Source: Candidatus Fermentibacterota bacterium (GTDB taxonomy: Bacteria; JAFGKV01). From it: DNA of 57,821 nucleotides. The notes beneath the pieces are model-generated. The model made no database searches. It saw only the letters and a list, made by a program, of their open reading frames with translations, and was not told where the DNA came from. The number at the start of each line of letters is the position of its first letter. The stretch's first letter is position 1. Positions 42,707 to 51,265 of this stretch are shown piece after piece. Both the position numbers and the translations under genes were made by a program. The stretch is taken from the NCBI GenBank assembly GCA_016928395.1, contig JAFGKV010000193.1, forward strand, positions 1 through 57,821, read 5' to 3'.

Positions 42707-42709
42707 GCC

Positions 42710-43501
42710 ATGCGACTGGCGAACCACGATCATCTCGGCGCTGCGCTGGCCATGAAGGAGGCAACAGTCCGCCTGGGCGACATCGTCGCGCTCCAGTCGG
42801 TCACCTTGACGCTGCACCAGGGCGAGCAGGTGGCGGTGGTTGGTCCCAATGGTGCGGGCAAAAGCACGCTTCTCAAGACTATCGCTGGCCTCCTTCAACC
42901 CTCTTCGGGCTCAGTCCTGGTTTACGGGCACCGGCCTCCCGGGCACATCTGCATCGCGTACCTCCCACAGCGGAATGTGGTTGACTGGGCCTTCCCGGTC
43001 ACCGTCGGCGACGTCGTGATGATGGGCAGAATCGGGCGTCTTGGCCTCTTCAGGCGCCCTTCGCGCCACGACCATATGATCGTGGCCGGATGCCTGAACA
43101 CCGTCGGCCTCAGCGACCTCCTGGGCCAGCGAATCGCCGAGCTTTCAGGGGGCCAGCAGCAGCGGATGTTCATCGCTCGGGCCCTGGCCCAGGAGGCGGG
43201 CCTGATGGTCATGGACGAGCCGCTGACTGGCTTGGATGCCACCTCGCAGGAGGCCATCTTGGATTTGCTGGCCGAGTTCCCCCGCCGGAACGTGGCAACG
43301 GTGGTGACAAATCACGACCTCACCATGTCCAGCCAGCGGTTCGATCGGATTGTGTTGCTCAACAGCCGGGTGATTGCCGATGGGCCCCCGGAGAAGGTGC
43401 TCACCGAGAAGAACCTGCTGGCGGCGTATGGTAGCCATGTCCATCGAATTCACGATGCCCGTGAGCCCTTGGCGGTGAGTGACTCATGCTGCGATCCGTG
43501 A
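42710..43501 (+). CDS. znuC: Metal ABC transporter ATP-binding protein (ZnuC-like)
   Basis: A 263-residue ABC ATPase: Walker A GPNGAGKST, Q-loop near YLPQRNVVDWAFPVTV, signature LSGGQQQR, Walker B LMVMDEPLTGLD, and switch His in TNHDLTMS. It starts 3 bases after the binding-protein stop. It powers the Zn/Mn importer. Confidence 0.95.
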   Translation: MRLANHDHLGAALAMKEATVRLGDIVALQSVTLTLHQGEQVAVVGPNGAGKSTLLKTIAGLLQPSSGSVLVYGHRPPGHICIAYLPQRNVVDWAFPVTVGDVVMMGRIGRLGLFRRPSRHDHMIVAGCLNTVGLSDLLGQRIAELSGGQQQRMFIARALAQEAGLMVMDEPLTGLDATSQEAILDLLAEFPRRNVATVVTNHDLTMSSQRFDRIVLLNSRVIADGPPEKVLTEKNLLAAYGSHVHRIHDAREPLAVSDSCCDP

Positions 43502-43558
43502 GTCGGGCTACGAGCCACCCGAGGCCCTGGGAGACCCGCATTGCCGGTTTGAGACCTC

Positions 43559-44455
43559 ATGATGCTTGAGACTCTGGCTGCCTTGGTGCATGGGCTACTA
43601 GATCCCTTCACCCATGCGTTCATGGTACGGGGGCTGTTGGCAGCGGTCACCGTGGGCACGGTGTGCGGCATTGTCGGCACCTTTGTGGTGCTGCGCGGGA
43701 TGGCCTTTCTTGGCGATGCCCTGGCCCACACGATCCTCCCAGGCGTGGCTTTGGCCCACCTGTTGGGCGCCACCCGGCGGGGCACGCTCTTCTGGTGGGC
43801 CCTTTTTACGGCGGTGGCTGCGGCCTTGGGCGTCGGCGCCATTTCTCGGTCTGGACGCCTCCGGGAGGATACCGCCATAGGCATCGTCTTCGCGGGCATG
43901 TTCGCCTTGGGCATCGCCATCATCTCGACCATGCAGAGCTACACCGTCGATCTTGCCCATGTGCTCTTCGGCAATGTCCTCCAGGTCTCGTGGGCCGACC
44001 TCCGAATCATGTGGATCTGTTCCGGGATTGTCGTGGCGGGGATCTTCCTGTTCTACAAGGAACTGGTGGTACTGTCGTTCGATCCGATCTTCGCGGCTAC
44101 CCTGCGTTTGCCCTCCCGCACGCTCAACTACCTTCTCCTGGTGCTTATCGCCGTGGTGATCGTGGTGGCGCTGCAGACCGTGGGCGTGGCACTGGTGGTG
44201 GCGATGCTCGTGACTCCGGCCGCGACCGCGTCACTTGTGGTCGCCAGGCTGCGCAGCCTGATGGTGCTGTCCCCGATCCTGGGCGGCGCCTCGGGCGTCG
44301 CCGGGCTCTACCTGTCATACTATGCCGGTGTGGCCCCCGGCGCCGCCATGGTGCTGGTGGCGACGATGGTCTTCGTAGCAGTGTTTTCCTCTGTCCAGAT
44401 AGGCTCCCGCCGGCTCCGAAGAGGCCGCGCAGCCCCCACTGCTGACACGGCCTGA
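43559..44455 (+). CDS. znuB: Metal ABC transporter permease (ZnuB-like)
   Basis: A 298-residue permease with about nine membrane helices. Family elements are GTFVVLRGMAFLGDALAHTILPGVALAHLLG and LVVAMLVTPAATASLVV. It is the third gene of the transporter, 57 bases after the ATPase gene. No Zur or Fur gene is close by. Confidence 0.94.
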   Translation: MMLETLAALVHGLLDPFTHAFMVRGLLAAVTVGTVCGIVGTFVVLRGMAFLGDALAHTILPGVALAHLLGATRRGTLFWWALFTAVAAALGVGAISRSGRLREDTAIGIVFAGMFALGIAIISTMQSYTVDLAHVLFGNVLQVSWADLRIMWICSGIVVAGIFLFYKELVVLSFDPIFAATLRLPSRTLNYLLLVLIAVVIVVALQTVGVALVVAMLVTPAATASLVVARLRSLMVLSPILGGASGVAGLYLSYYAGVAPGAAMVLVATMVFVAVFSSVQIGSRRLRRGRAAPTADTA

Positions 44456-44578
44456 CCGTGGCCTCATTTCGCGAGGAGGCTGTGTATGGCCTGCCGGGCG
44501 GAATGCAGCCTACCCCGCCACGGAGTTCATCTAAGGCCCTACCTCGCTGAGAGCACGCAGCCGATGGCGTGCCGCAGG

Positions 44579-45475
44579 CTAGCCCACGGTCAAGCGATTG
44601 CGGCCGGTTTCCTTGCTCTCGTACAGCAGTCTATCCGCCCGGGCCACCAGTGTCTCGGGCGCATCCTCGGGCGTGGCCATCGTCGCCCCCAAGGACACGG
44701 TGACCGAGACTCTGACCTCGTCGTGCACAATGAAACTCTGCTCTATCAGCGCCCTGATACGTTCGGTGACTTCACCCAGAACCGTCTTAGTAATGCTGTC
44801 GAACACGACAATGAACTCGTCGCCACCCCGCCGCGTCACAACATCGCGTGGCCGCACTGCCCGTTCCATGGTTCTGGTAACCATGAGCAGAACATGGTCA
44901 CCCAACTGGTGTCCGAACTCGTCATTGACACATTTGAAGTGATCCACGTCAACGAAGGCAATGCCGAAGGGAATGCCAAGAAGACGGGCGCGCTCCAGCC
45001 GCCCGGCCAGCAACGCGTCGCATGCCTTCCGGTTCGGAGCATCGGTCAACGCGTCGGCCAGCGCTTCGTGTTGCGCCTCTCTGAGATCGAGCAGCACCTC
45101 ATGGAGGCCCTTGTCCTCGGAGAACACCTCTACCGCACCCACTACCTCGCCGTGGGAATCGCGCACCGGAGAGACCCGAACCACCACGGGTACCCGATGG
45201 CCCTCCTTGTGGTGCAGGTACACATGGGCCGTTCGAACATCCTCGGCCTCCATGGCATCGGCAAGAGGACACTGCGTGAGGCAAAGAACCCGGCCGTGCT
45301 CGTCCACATGCTGCAGCAGATTGTCCGAGCATCGCGAACCCATCGTCTCGGATCGACAGTAGCCGGTGATGGCCTCGGCGGCCTTGTTCCAGTAGACAAT
45401 GCGCCGGTCCCGGTCGGTGGCATAGACCCCATCGGGCAGGCTGTCCAACAGGAGATCGGGCGGCAGGATGATCAT
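44579..45475 (-). CDS. PAS-GGDEF diguanylate cyclase
   Basis: A 298-residue cytoplasmic protein without membrane segments. The N-terminal PAS domain is LPDGVYATDRDRRIVYWNKAAEAITGY, with a small Cys cluster (GSRCSDNLLQHV, VLCLTQCPL). The GGDEF domain has VDVDHFKCVNDEFGHQLGD and an intact GGDEF active site (residues 217-221). An RxxD inhibitory site (RPRD) lies exactly five residues upstream, so c-di-GMP feedback inhibition is likely. The start may be ATG 45475 or TTG 45511, which has a better ribosome site (GAGG). The PAS ligand is unknown. Confidence 0.93.
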   Translation of the reverse strand: MIILPPDLLLDSLPDGVYATDRDRRIVYWNKAAEAITGYCRSETMGSRCSDNLLQHVDEHGRVLCLTQCPLADAMEAEDVRTAHVYLHHKEGHRVPVVVRVSPVRDSHGEVVGAVEVFSEDKGLHEVLLDLREAQHEALADALTDAPNRKACDALLAGRLERARLLGIPFGIAFVDVDHFKCVNDEFGHQLGDHVLLMVTRTMERAVRPRDVVTRRGGDEFIVVFDSITKTVLGEVTERIRALIEQSFIVHDEVRVSVTVSLGATMATPEDAPETLVARADRLLYESKETGRNRLTVG

Positions 45476-45563
45476 GGGGTCAGGCCTGGTATCCGGCGAC
45501 CTGGGGGCCAAGGTGCCTCGTTATCGCCGACCTGATTGACTGGAGGCCTTTGACGGGAAGCGC

Positions 45564-46361
45564 TCATCCCCCGCCCTGGCGGAAGTAGGTCATGGCTTCG
45601 GGTATGGCCTGCCGGATGGCGGCGATCCGTGAAGCGTCCGATGGATGCGTGCTCAAGAACTCGGGAGGACCGCCCCCTCCCTTGTATGCCGCCATGCGTT
45701 GCCAGAAGGCGACTGCCTCATTGGGATCATAGCCCGCCATGGCCATGAAGATAAGGCCCAAACGGTCTGCCTCTGTCTCATGCACCCTGCTGTACGGTAA
45801 CAGAACTCCCACTTGCGCACCCACGCCGAACACCGTCAACCAAAGCTGCTTGGTCTGTTCAGGCTTCTTCTCCAGCGCTTCGGAGAGGGCCATGCCACCT
45901 AACTGCGCTGCCAGGGCTTGACTCATCCGTTCATTGCCGTGCCGAGCCACCGCGTGCGCCACTTCGTGCCCCATGACCACGGCAAGGCCGGACTCGGTCT
46001 GGGTGAGAGGCAGGATTCCGGAGTACACAACCACCTTGCCTCCGGGCATGCACCACGCATTCACCTCCGCGCTCTCGACCAAGTTGAACTCCCACCGGTA
46101 ACCGCTCAGATGGGACGACATGTCGTTACGGGCAAAGTAGAGCTCCACGGCGCGCTGAATCTTCCCGCCCACAGTGCGAATCATACCGGTCTGGGCGTGG
46201 TTTGAGCTTCTGGGATTCTCCTGCAGGAACTCGTTGTACTGCTGGAAACTCAACGAGAGCATGGTGGATTCGGGGACTATGGTGAACTGCCGCCGCCCCG
46301 TCAAGGGCACGGTTGAGCAGGCCACCATCAGCGTAAGAAGGGCTATGAGAATGCGCGGCAT
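45564..46361 (-). CDS. M48-family zinc metalloprotease, lipoprotein
   Basis: A 265-residue periplasmic protease of the BepA/Oma1-like M48 group. The lipoprotein signal (ILIALLTLMVAC) has Cys15. The zinc motif is GHEVAHAVARHG (H132, E133, H136) and the third ligand Glu is in ETEADRLGL. NAWCMPGGKVVVYSGIL precedes the active site as in the family. It likely removes misassembled outer-membrane proteins. ATG 46361 follows AGGGAGGTGAC. Confidence 0.94.
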   Translation of the reverse strand: MPRILIALLTLMVACSTVPLTGRRQFTIVPESTMLSLSFQQYNEFLQENPRSSNHAQTGMIRTVGGKIQRAVELYFARNDMSSHLSGYRWEFNLVESAEVNAWCMPGGKVVVYSGILPLTQTESGLAVVMGHEVAHAVARHGNERMSQALAAQLGGMALSEALEKKPEQTKQLWLTVFGVGAQVGVLLPYSRVHETEADRLGLIFMAMAGYDPNEAVAFWQRMAAYKGGGGPPEFLSTHPSDASRIAAIRQAIPEAMTYFRQGGG

Positions 46362-47018
46362 GTCACCTCCCTTGGGCGGACAGAGAATCGGCGAGTCATG
46401 AAACAGCGTAAGACACGTGGCATCTCAAGCAACTACTGCTCCTCACCCTACTTCGCGCCCTACGCGGGGGGTGTCAAGCCCACCCCTACACCATGCAGCC
46501 ATAAGGTCTCGGGGAGGCTACTGACCGGGCACCCCAAATCCACGCCGGTGTCTCACATGGTATTGGCCAGGCATGGAACGCGCCCTGTCTCAAATCGCAT
46601 CAACCCCGAGGGCACCATGAGGCGTCATGTAGGACCTGTCACCTAGAGGAAACATCCGCTACAGATTGAGTGGGAACCATTGGGAGAGAAGGGTTTCATG
46701 GCTCACGCTCTTCACTTCCTGACTTCCCTACTTCCGGGTTCGCACGGTGGCAATCCCCCCATGTCCTCAGATCACCCGGAGTACGAGTGGCCAGTCTCTC
46801 TGTGCGCACATCACGCCGGAGAAGAAACAGCCTTCCCAACTGGCCGAACTGGCATCGACTCTCCTGTAGATCCCTGCCCATGACCGCGGGGCCCGTGTGA
46901 CATCAACCTCCCCGGAATATTGACACCGATCCCTCCAGTCGGTATGTCCGGCCTCTTTCCCTGAATGCCCTCTGTCTGCCTGGGGTGCAGCGACCCTCGA
47001 ACCTGCAGGAGGATGCTT
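46362..47018. other. Divergent intergenic region
   Basis: 657 bases between divergent protease and transporter genes. A promoter candidate lies at 46920-46948. Open frames here lack ribosome sites and family matches. I see no RNA gene. Confidence 0.5.
46920..46948 (+). promoter_or_regulatory. Possible promoter of the OFA transporter gene
   Basis: A perfect TTGACA (46920-46925) is separated by 17 bases from TATGTC (46943-46948), about 70 bases before the start codon. Confidence 0.4.
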
Positions 47019-48335
47019 GTGACCAATGAAACGAAGGTCATGAATCGCTGGCTGGTGGTTGTCGGTGCGATTCTGATTCAGCTCTGTTTGGGTGCCATCT
47101 ATGCCTGGTCGGTCTTCACTCCCATCCTGACGAAAGCAGTCAGCGCGGGTGGTTTCGGGTGGAGTAAGACTCAATCACAACTGGTATTCTCGGCGGGATT
47201 GGCCCTGTTCGCCATCGTCATGGTCATTGCCGGCCGCCTGATGCCAAGACTGGGGCCTCGAGCCCTTGCGCTGTCTGGCGGCGTGGTGTTGGGCCTGGGC
47301 TACATCATGGCCGGACTACGGGGCGCGGGGCACTTCTGGTCCACGTTTATCTGTGTCGGTGTTGTGGGCGGCAGCGGGATCGGATTGGGCTATGTCGTGC
47401 CCATCGCCGTGGGGATGCGGTGGTTCCCCGACAAGAAGGGTCTGGTCACGGGGCTGGCGGTGGCCGGATTCGGGTTCGGCGCCACGTTGTGGATGACCCT
47501 GGCCGACACGCTAGGACCGCTGGGTGGCGGTGAACTCCTCACTCGGATCGGGCTCTCGAACACGTTCATCATCTACGGGATTGCGTATGTGCTCATCGTC
47601 GGGATTGGCAGTGTGTGGATGGTGTTTCCGCCCGAGGGCTGGAAGCCTGAAGGTTGGAACCCGCACAAGAACTCATCCGGCGGCCAGACTACGGGTGTCA
47701 TCGACTATACCAGCGGCCAGATGCTCAAGACGCTCCAGTACTTCCTGATCCTCCTCACGTTTGCATGCACCGCCAGCGCAGGCCTGATGAGTATCGGGCT
47801 CATGAAGCTTTTCCCGACGCAAGCACTGCAGGAGCATGGCGTGAGCCCGGAGCGTGCCAGCGGCATCGCCACCATGGCAATGGGTGTGTGTTTTGCGCTG
47901 TTCAACGGTCTGGGACGGATTCTCTGGGGCAGCATAAGTGACAAGCTGGGCCGAAAGAAATCCATCGTGGTGATGGCGGCGACGCAGGGCGTGTTCGTGA
48001 TTCTCTTCCAGTGGATGGCAGGTAGCGAGTTCACCCTGTATCTCTTCGCCGCGCTGATTGGGTTCAACTTCGGAGGCAATTTTGCCCTCTTCCCTACCAT
48101 CACGGCGGACACGTTCGGCACCAGACACATCGGTCAGACCTACGGGTGGGTGTTCCTGGCGTATGCCCTTGGGGGCATTTTCGGCCCGATCCTGGGTGGG
48201 AAGCTGGGAGATGTAGGCAACTTCCCCCTGGCATTCTCCATCTGTGGCGTGCTCTGTCTGATCGCGGCCGCACTGATCACCAGAGTCAACCCTCCTCGAT
48301 TCACCACACACCGTGCCCTCAGCGAGCCGGCATAG
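47019..48335 (+). CDS. OFA-family major facilitator transporter (oxalate/formate antiporter-like)
   Basis: A 438-residue, 12-helix MFS protein. The N-terminus is typical of the OFA group: VVVGAILIQLCLGAIYAWSVFTPIL. Further marks are GSGIGLGYVVPIAVGMRWFPDKKGLVTGLAVAGFG and the second-half motif GRILWGSISDKLGRKKSIV. GTG 47019 is chosen because GGAGG (47008-47012) lies 6 bases upstream; ATG 47013 is too close to it. OFA members exchange oxalate, formate or other small carboxylates, so the substrate is only a family guess. A carbonic-anhydrase-like gene follows after 9 bases. Confidence 0.93.
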   Translation: MTNETKVMNRWLVVVGAILIQLCLGAIYAWSVFTPILTKAVSAGGFGWSKTQSQLVFSAGLALFAIVMVIAGRLMPRLGPRALALSGGVVLGLGYIMAGLRGAGHFWSTFICVGVVGGSGIGLGYVVPIAVGMRWFPDKKGLVTGLAVAGFGFGATLWMTLADTLGPLGGGELLTRIGLSNTFIIYGIAYVLIVGIGSVWMVFPPEGWKPEGWNPHKNSSGGQTTGVIDYTSGQMLKTLQYFLILLTFACTASAGLMSIGLMKLFPTQALQEHGVSPERASGIATMAMGVCFALFNGLGRILWGSISDKLGRKKSIVVMAATQGVFVILFQWMAGSEFTLYLFAALIGFNFGGNFALFPTITADTFGTRHIGQTYGWVFLAYALGGIFGPILGGKLGDVGNFPLAFSICGVLCLIAAALITRVNPPRFTTHRALSEPA

Positions 48336-48344
48336 GCAGGATGG

Positions 48345-48779
48345 ATGATGGCTCATCACTGTGAAGCAGCATTGGTGACGTGCGTCGATTTCAGGCTGCA
48401 TCAACGACCTGATGGTCGAAACTGCATTGCCGAGTTCCTGCGGCGTCTGGGTCTCGATTGTGACGTGATCAGCCGGGCAGGCGGCATACAGGATCTGGTT
48501 CGGCCCCACGGAGGAAGTGACCAGGCCTTGGTGAGAGACCTGGAGGTTTCCGTCGATCTCCATGAGGCGGGCAGGCTGCTGCTGGTCAACCATGCAGATT
48601 GTGGTGCCTACGCGTGGATGGGCGGTTCACCGGACGAGGAACGAGCCCAGCACATCGAGGATCTTCGCGCGGCTCGCGCACTCCTCTCCAGACGCTTCCC
48701 TCGAGTCCAGATCAGTCTCTTTTTCGCTGAACTCGTGCCCGGAACCGCCGATGAGTTCGCAGTTCAGCCGATGCAGTAG
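48345..48779 (+). CDS. Short beta-carbonic-anhydrase-like protein
   Basis: A 144-residue protein with the zinc-site elements of beta-carbonic anhydrases: TCVDFR (Cys and the Asp/Arg dyad) near residue 13 and NHADCGAY (His-x2-Cys) in the middle. It is shorter than typical 190-220-residue enzymes, so activity is uncertain. It could instead be a zinc-binding relative. It starts 9 bases after the OFA transporter stop, suggesting co-expression and a link between carboxylate exchange and CO2/bicarbonate. Confidence 0.8.
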   Translation: MMAHHCEAALVTCVDFRLHQRPDGRNCIAEFLRRLGLDCDVISRAGGIQDLVRPHGGSDQALVRDLEVSVDLHEAGRLLLVNHADCGAYAWMGGSPDEERAQHIEDLRAARALLSRRFPRVQISLFFAELVPGTADEFAVQPMQ

Positions 48780-49134
48780 CGTCTACCCCGCCCTGTGAGC
48801 ATCGGGCATTCGCCCAGATCGCTTCTCGATGCGCAGTGGTTCCGAGGCGCTACGGCATACTGTGGCAACGACGCAGCCAGTGCCCTGCTTCGAAGCCGCT
48901 GTTCGAACGTCTACGCCGCACGGCGCCATCCCGCTTCATGTGTGGGTGAGGGATGCTTCCGTGGAGACGGACCTGTCGCGTCGTTGGCCCTCCCCAGGCT
49001 GAATGCTTGGGCTGAATTCACCCGCGCGCCTGCCGCTGGCCGGCGCACCTTCCCGAACCATTGACCCCTCCGTGTGCGGCGATTATTCTGAACACCGAAA
49101 CAGTCGGGAACCGCCACCCGTTCTTGGAGGAACC
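48780..49134. other. Intergenic region
   Basis: 355 bases without a supported gene or hairpin. The downstream gene has a good ribosome site, TTGGAGGAACC, at the end of this gap. Confidence 0.5.
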
Positions 49135-50706
49135 ATGCATCGCGCCCCCGTTCGCACCATGACCGCCCTCGCGCTCCTCACGTTCGTGCTGCTTGCCCCA
49201 AGTTCGGGGTTCAGCCGTCTCCCCGCGCTGGGAACGTCTCTCTCTCCTACCGTCCTCCTGCGCACTCCCTCGGGCGATCCCGATGGCAATGACTCCCCGG
49301 GCACCGCCACGATTATCGCCATGCCCCACCAGGGCGACTACGCCATCGATCCCGCAGGAGATGTCGATTGGTACCGCATGGAGCTGGGGGCGAACACCTT
49401 GCTCCATATTTACTCGGAGCGCATAAACGACTCGCAACTCGATCCGGAAGCCCGACTCTACGGCCCCCACTCAGCCGATGGCAACGATCTGGACCCCACG
49501 GACTGGATCGCTGTCGACGACGACAGTCACGGTGATGTGCAACCCGACATCCGGATCGTGATCCCCGAAAGCGGCTTCTACTTTCTCAGGATGGCGTACT
49601 ACCAGAACGACCCCACGCGGGGATCCAATGAGCCGAAGGAGTCCAACCGCGCCGACACGGGGGCGTATAGGCTCTTCGTCGAGGAGCTCGCCGACCAGCC
49701 GGATATCTGGGTCGATCCCGACAACTTGGACTTTGGGCTCACCCCACACGACAGCGCCAACGCGTCCATCTCGGTCTCAAACCAGGGAAACGCACCCCTG
49801 CACGTCTCGTCAATCAGTGACGATCAGCCGTGGCTGAGTCTGAGCGTCGATAGCCTCACGGTGCCGCCTGACTCCAGCCTCGACGTGATCGCGACCGCGA
49901 ACTCGACGGGATTGGGGCTGGGGACGCACATCGCGACTATCAGCATAACCAGTGACGACCCCGACCAGAGTTCGATCGCGATTGACGTCGTGCTCACGGT
50001 GGCGTGGCCTGACACGAACGATATGCCACCCGAGGCGACGCCGATCAGTGTGCCCCACACCGGTGACTACGTGATCGGCACTGTCGGCGATGTGGACTGG
50101 TATCGGATGTACCTCCATGCCGGGACCTGGTGGGCGATCCACACGGAGCGCATCGACGGCTCCCAGATCGATCCGGAGGCGTGGCTCTATGGTCCCCATG
50201 CGGCCGATGGGTCTGACGTTGACCCCACTGATTGGATCGCCAATGACGACGACAGCTACGGAGGCCTGCAGCCCCTGGTGGAGATATCAGTCACCGAGAC
50301 CGGAAACTACTTCTTGAGGATCGCCTACTTCGCGAACAACCCGTCCGCCCGAGTGCCCGAGCACAAGACCGCAGACCGAGCAGCCACCGGCGAATACCGG
50401 CTCTTCATCCAGCCCGGCACAGGTGCCGACGATGCGCCGCGACCGTCGTCACTGCTCCTCGGGATCTCTCCCAACCCTGCCTCGGACCGGATTGATCTCG
50501 CAATCCGACTGCAGGAGGAGACACTGGTCTCAACAGCCATCTATGATCTCTCAGGTCGCGTGGTGCTGCAGCCAGTCACGGAGACACTCGGCTCCGGGGA
50601 TCAGGTGGTTCATCGTGATCTGCATACGGTGGAAGACGGTGCGTACCTGGTTCGCGTGCAGGCTGGGGCACTCACGGAGAGCAGGAGAATCCTCGTCCGC
50701 AGGTAG
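49135..50706 (+). CDS. Secreted repeat protein with type IX-like sorting tail
   Basis: A 523-residue exported protein. The signal peptide is TMTALALLTFVLLAPSSGFS. Two nearly identical pre-peptidase-like beta domains (see repeat entry) flank an Ig/HYDIN-like domain (DNLDFGLTPHDSANASISVSN). The C-terminus is a canonical Por-secretion tail: LLLGISPNPASDRIDLAIRL, AIYDLSGRVV, DGAYLVRVQ and RRILVRR. It is expected on the cell surface via type IX secretion. No secretion-machinery gene is adjacent, apart from the PorV/PorQ-like gene 20 kb away. Confidence 0.88.
   Translation: MHRAPVRTMTALALLTFVLLAPSSGFSRLPALGTSLSPTVLLRTPSGDPDGNDSPGTATIIAMPHQGDYAIDPAGDVDWYRMELGANTLLHIYSERINDSQLDPEARLYGPHSADGNDLDPTDWIAVDDDSHGDVQPDIRIVIPESGFYFLRMAYYQNDPTRGSNEPKESNRADTGAYRLFVEELADQPDIWVDPDNLDFGLTPHDSANASISVSNQGNAPLHVSSISDDQPWLSLSVDSLTVPPDSSLDVIATANSTGLGLGTHIATISITSDDPDQSSIAIDVVLTVAWPDTNDMPPEATPISVPHTGDYVIGTVGDVDWYRMYLHAGTWWAIHTERIDGSQIDPEAWLYGPHAADGSDVDPTDWIANDDDSYGGLQPLVEISVTETGNYFLRIAYFANNPSARVPEHKTADRAATGEYRLFIQPGTGADDAPRPSSLLLGISPNPASDRIDLAIRLQEETLVSTAIYDLSGRVVLQPVTETLGSGDQVVHRDLHTVEDGAYLVRVQAGALTESRRILVRR
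49321..50415 (+). repeat. Intragenic duplicated beta-domain coding repeat
   Basis: Two ~370-base units (about 49321-49692 and 50050-50415) encode matching blocks. Shared pieces are GDVDWYRM, ERI..SQ.DPEA.LYGPH.ADG, DPTDWIA, DDDS, YFLR.AY and TG.YRLF. They are separated by an Ig-like domain. Confidence 0.85.
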
Positions 50707-50805
50707 GCCCGCGACCATCTGATGGTCCGGGGGGCGAGCACTAAAGCTCGGGTCTTTGACCTGCCGTCTTTACCTGGAGCTTCGCTTCTGGATCAATCTC
50801 TGCAC

Positions 50806-50829
50806 CACTATTCTCATGTGAGAATAGTG
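50806..50829. repeat. Palindromic element, copy B
   Basis: CACTATTCTCA (50806-50816) and TGAGAATAGTG (50819-50829) are perfect inverted arms around TG. The core matches copies at 6227 and 54613, and the upstream TCAATCT is shared with the 54613 copy. Confidence 0.8.
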
Positions 50830-51168
50830 AGGGTCGAAAGCTCTGAAGGTCCGCCGGAGTGATCTCTACGGGCCATCTGGGAGGCTCCTCGACAGAATCT
50901 GTGCGTGAGTACCGGGATCCCGATGGGGGAAAGCCATTGGGAGCAATGGTGGAAGTACGCCGCAGCGGGTAACGGAGATCGCACACCGGGGAGGGGCGCA
51001 CTTCCGCGCGTCCGAGAGCAGGCCATGGGGCTGCATCAGCACGGACCGAAGGGGTTCAGATCCGGCGTCAGTGCCGTGCCTCAAGTAGTCTCCCCACAAT
51101 GGCCTGTCCCTCGATATTCTCTCTACCAATGATGTGTGAAGAGCATCACGAGGAATACCGACAAAGTG

Positions 51169-51197
51169 TTGACATCGCGTGAGGGGTGTCGCATCGT
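51169..51197 (+). promoter_or_regulatory. Possible promoter of the M50 protease gene
   Basis: A perfect TTGACA (51169-51174), a 17-base spacer, then a weak CATCGT (51192-51197), about 70 bases before the start codon. Confidence 0.28.
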
Positions 51198-51265
51198 GTG
51201 ACAGGCATCGGAGATCCACATGCCAGGTGGATGAGGGTGTGTGATCAATCGCCAAGGAGGAATGC

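Larger units (their letters stand above)
50707..51265. other. Intergenic region with palindrome copy B
   Basis: 559 bases. It holds the palindrome at 50806-50829 and a TTGACA at 51169-51174 about 90 bases before the M50 protease start. No gene is supported. Confidence 0.6.

Noticed and set aside
41321-42898. 525-residue minus-strand open frame over surA and the metal-binding protein gene
   Set aside because: Opposite two well-supported genes; composition rich in His/Gly/Arg/Asp typical of antisense frames.
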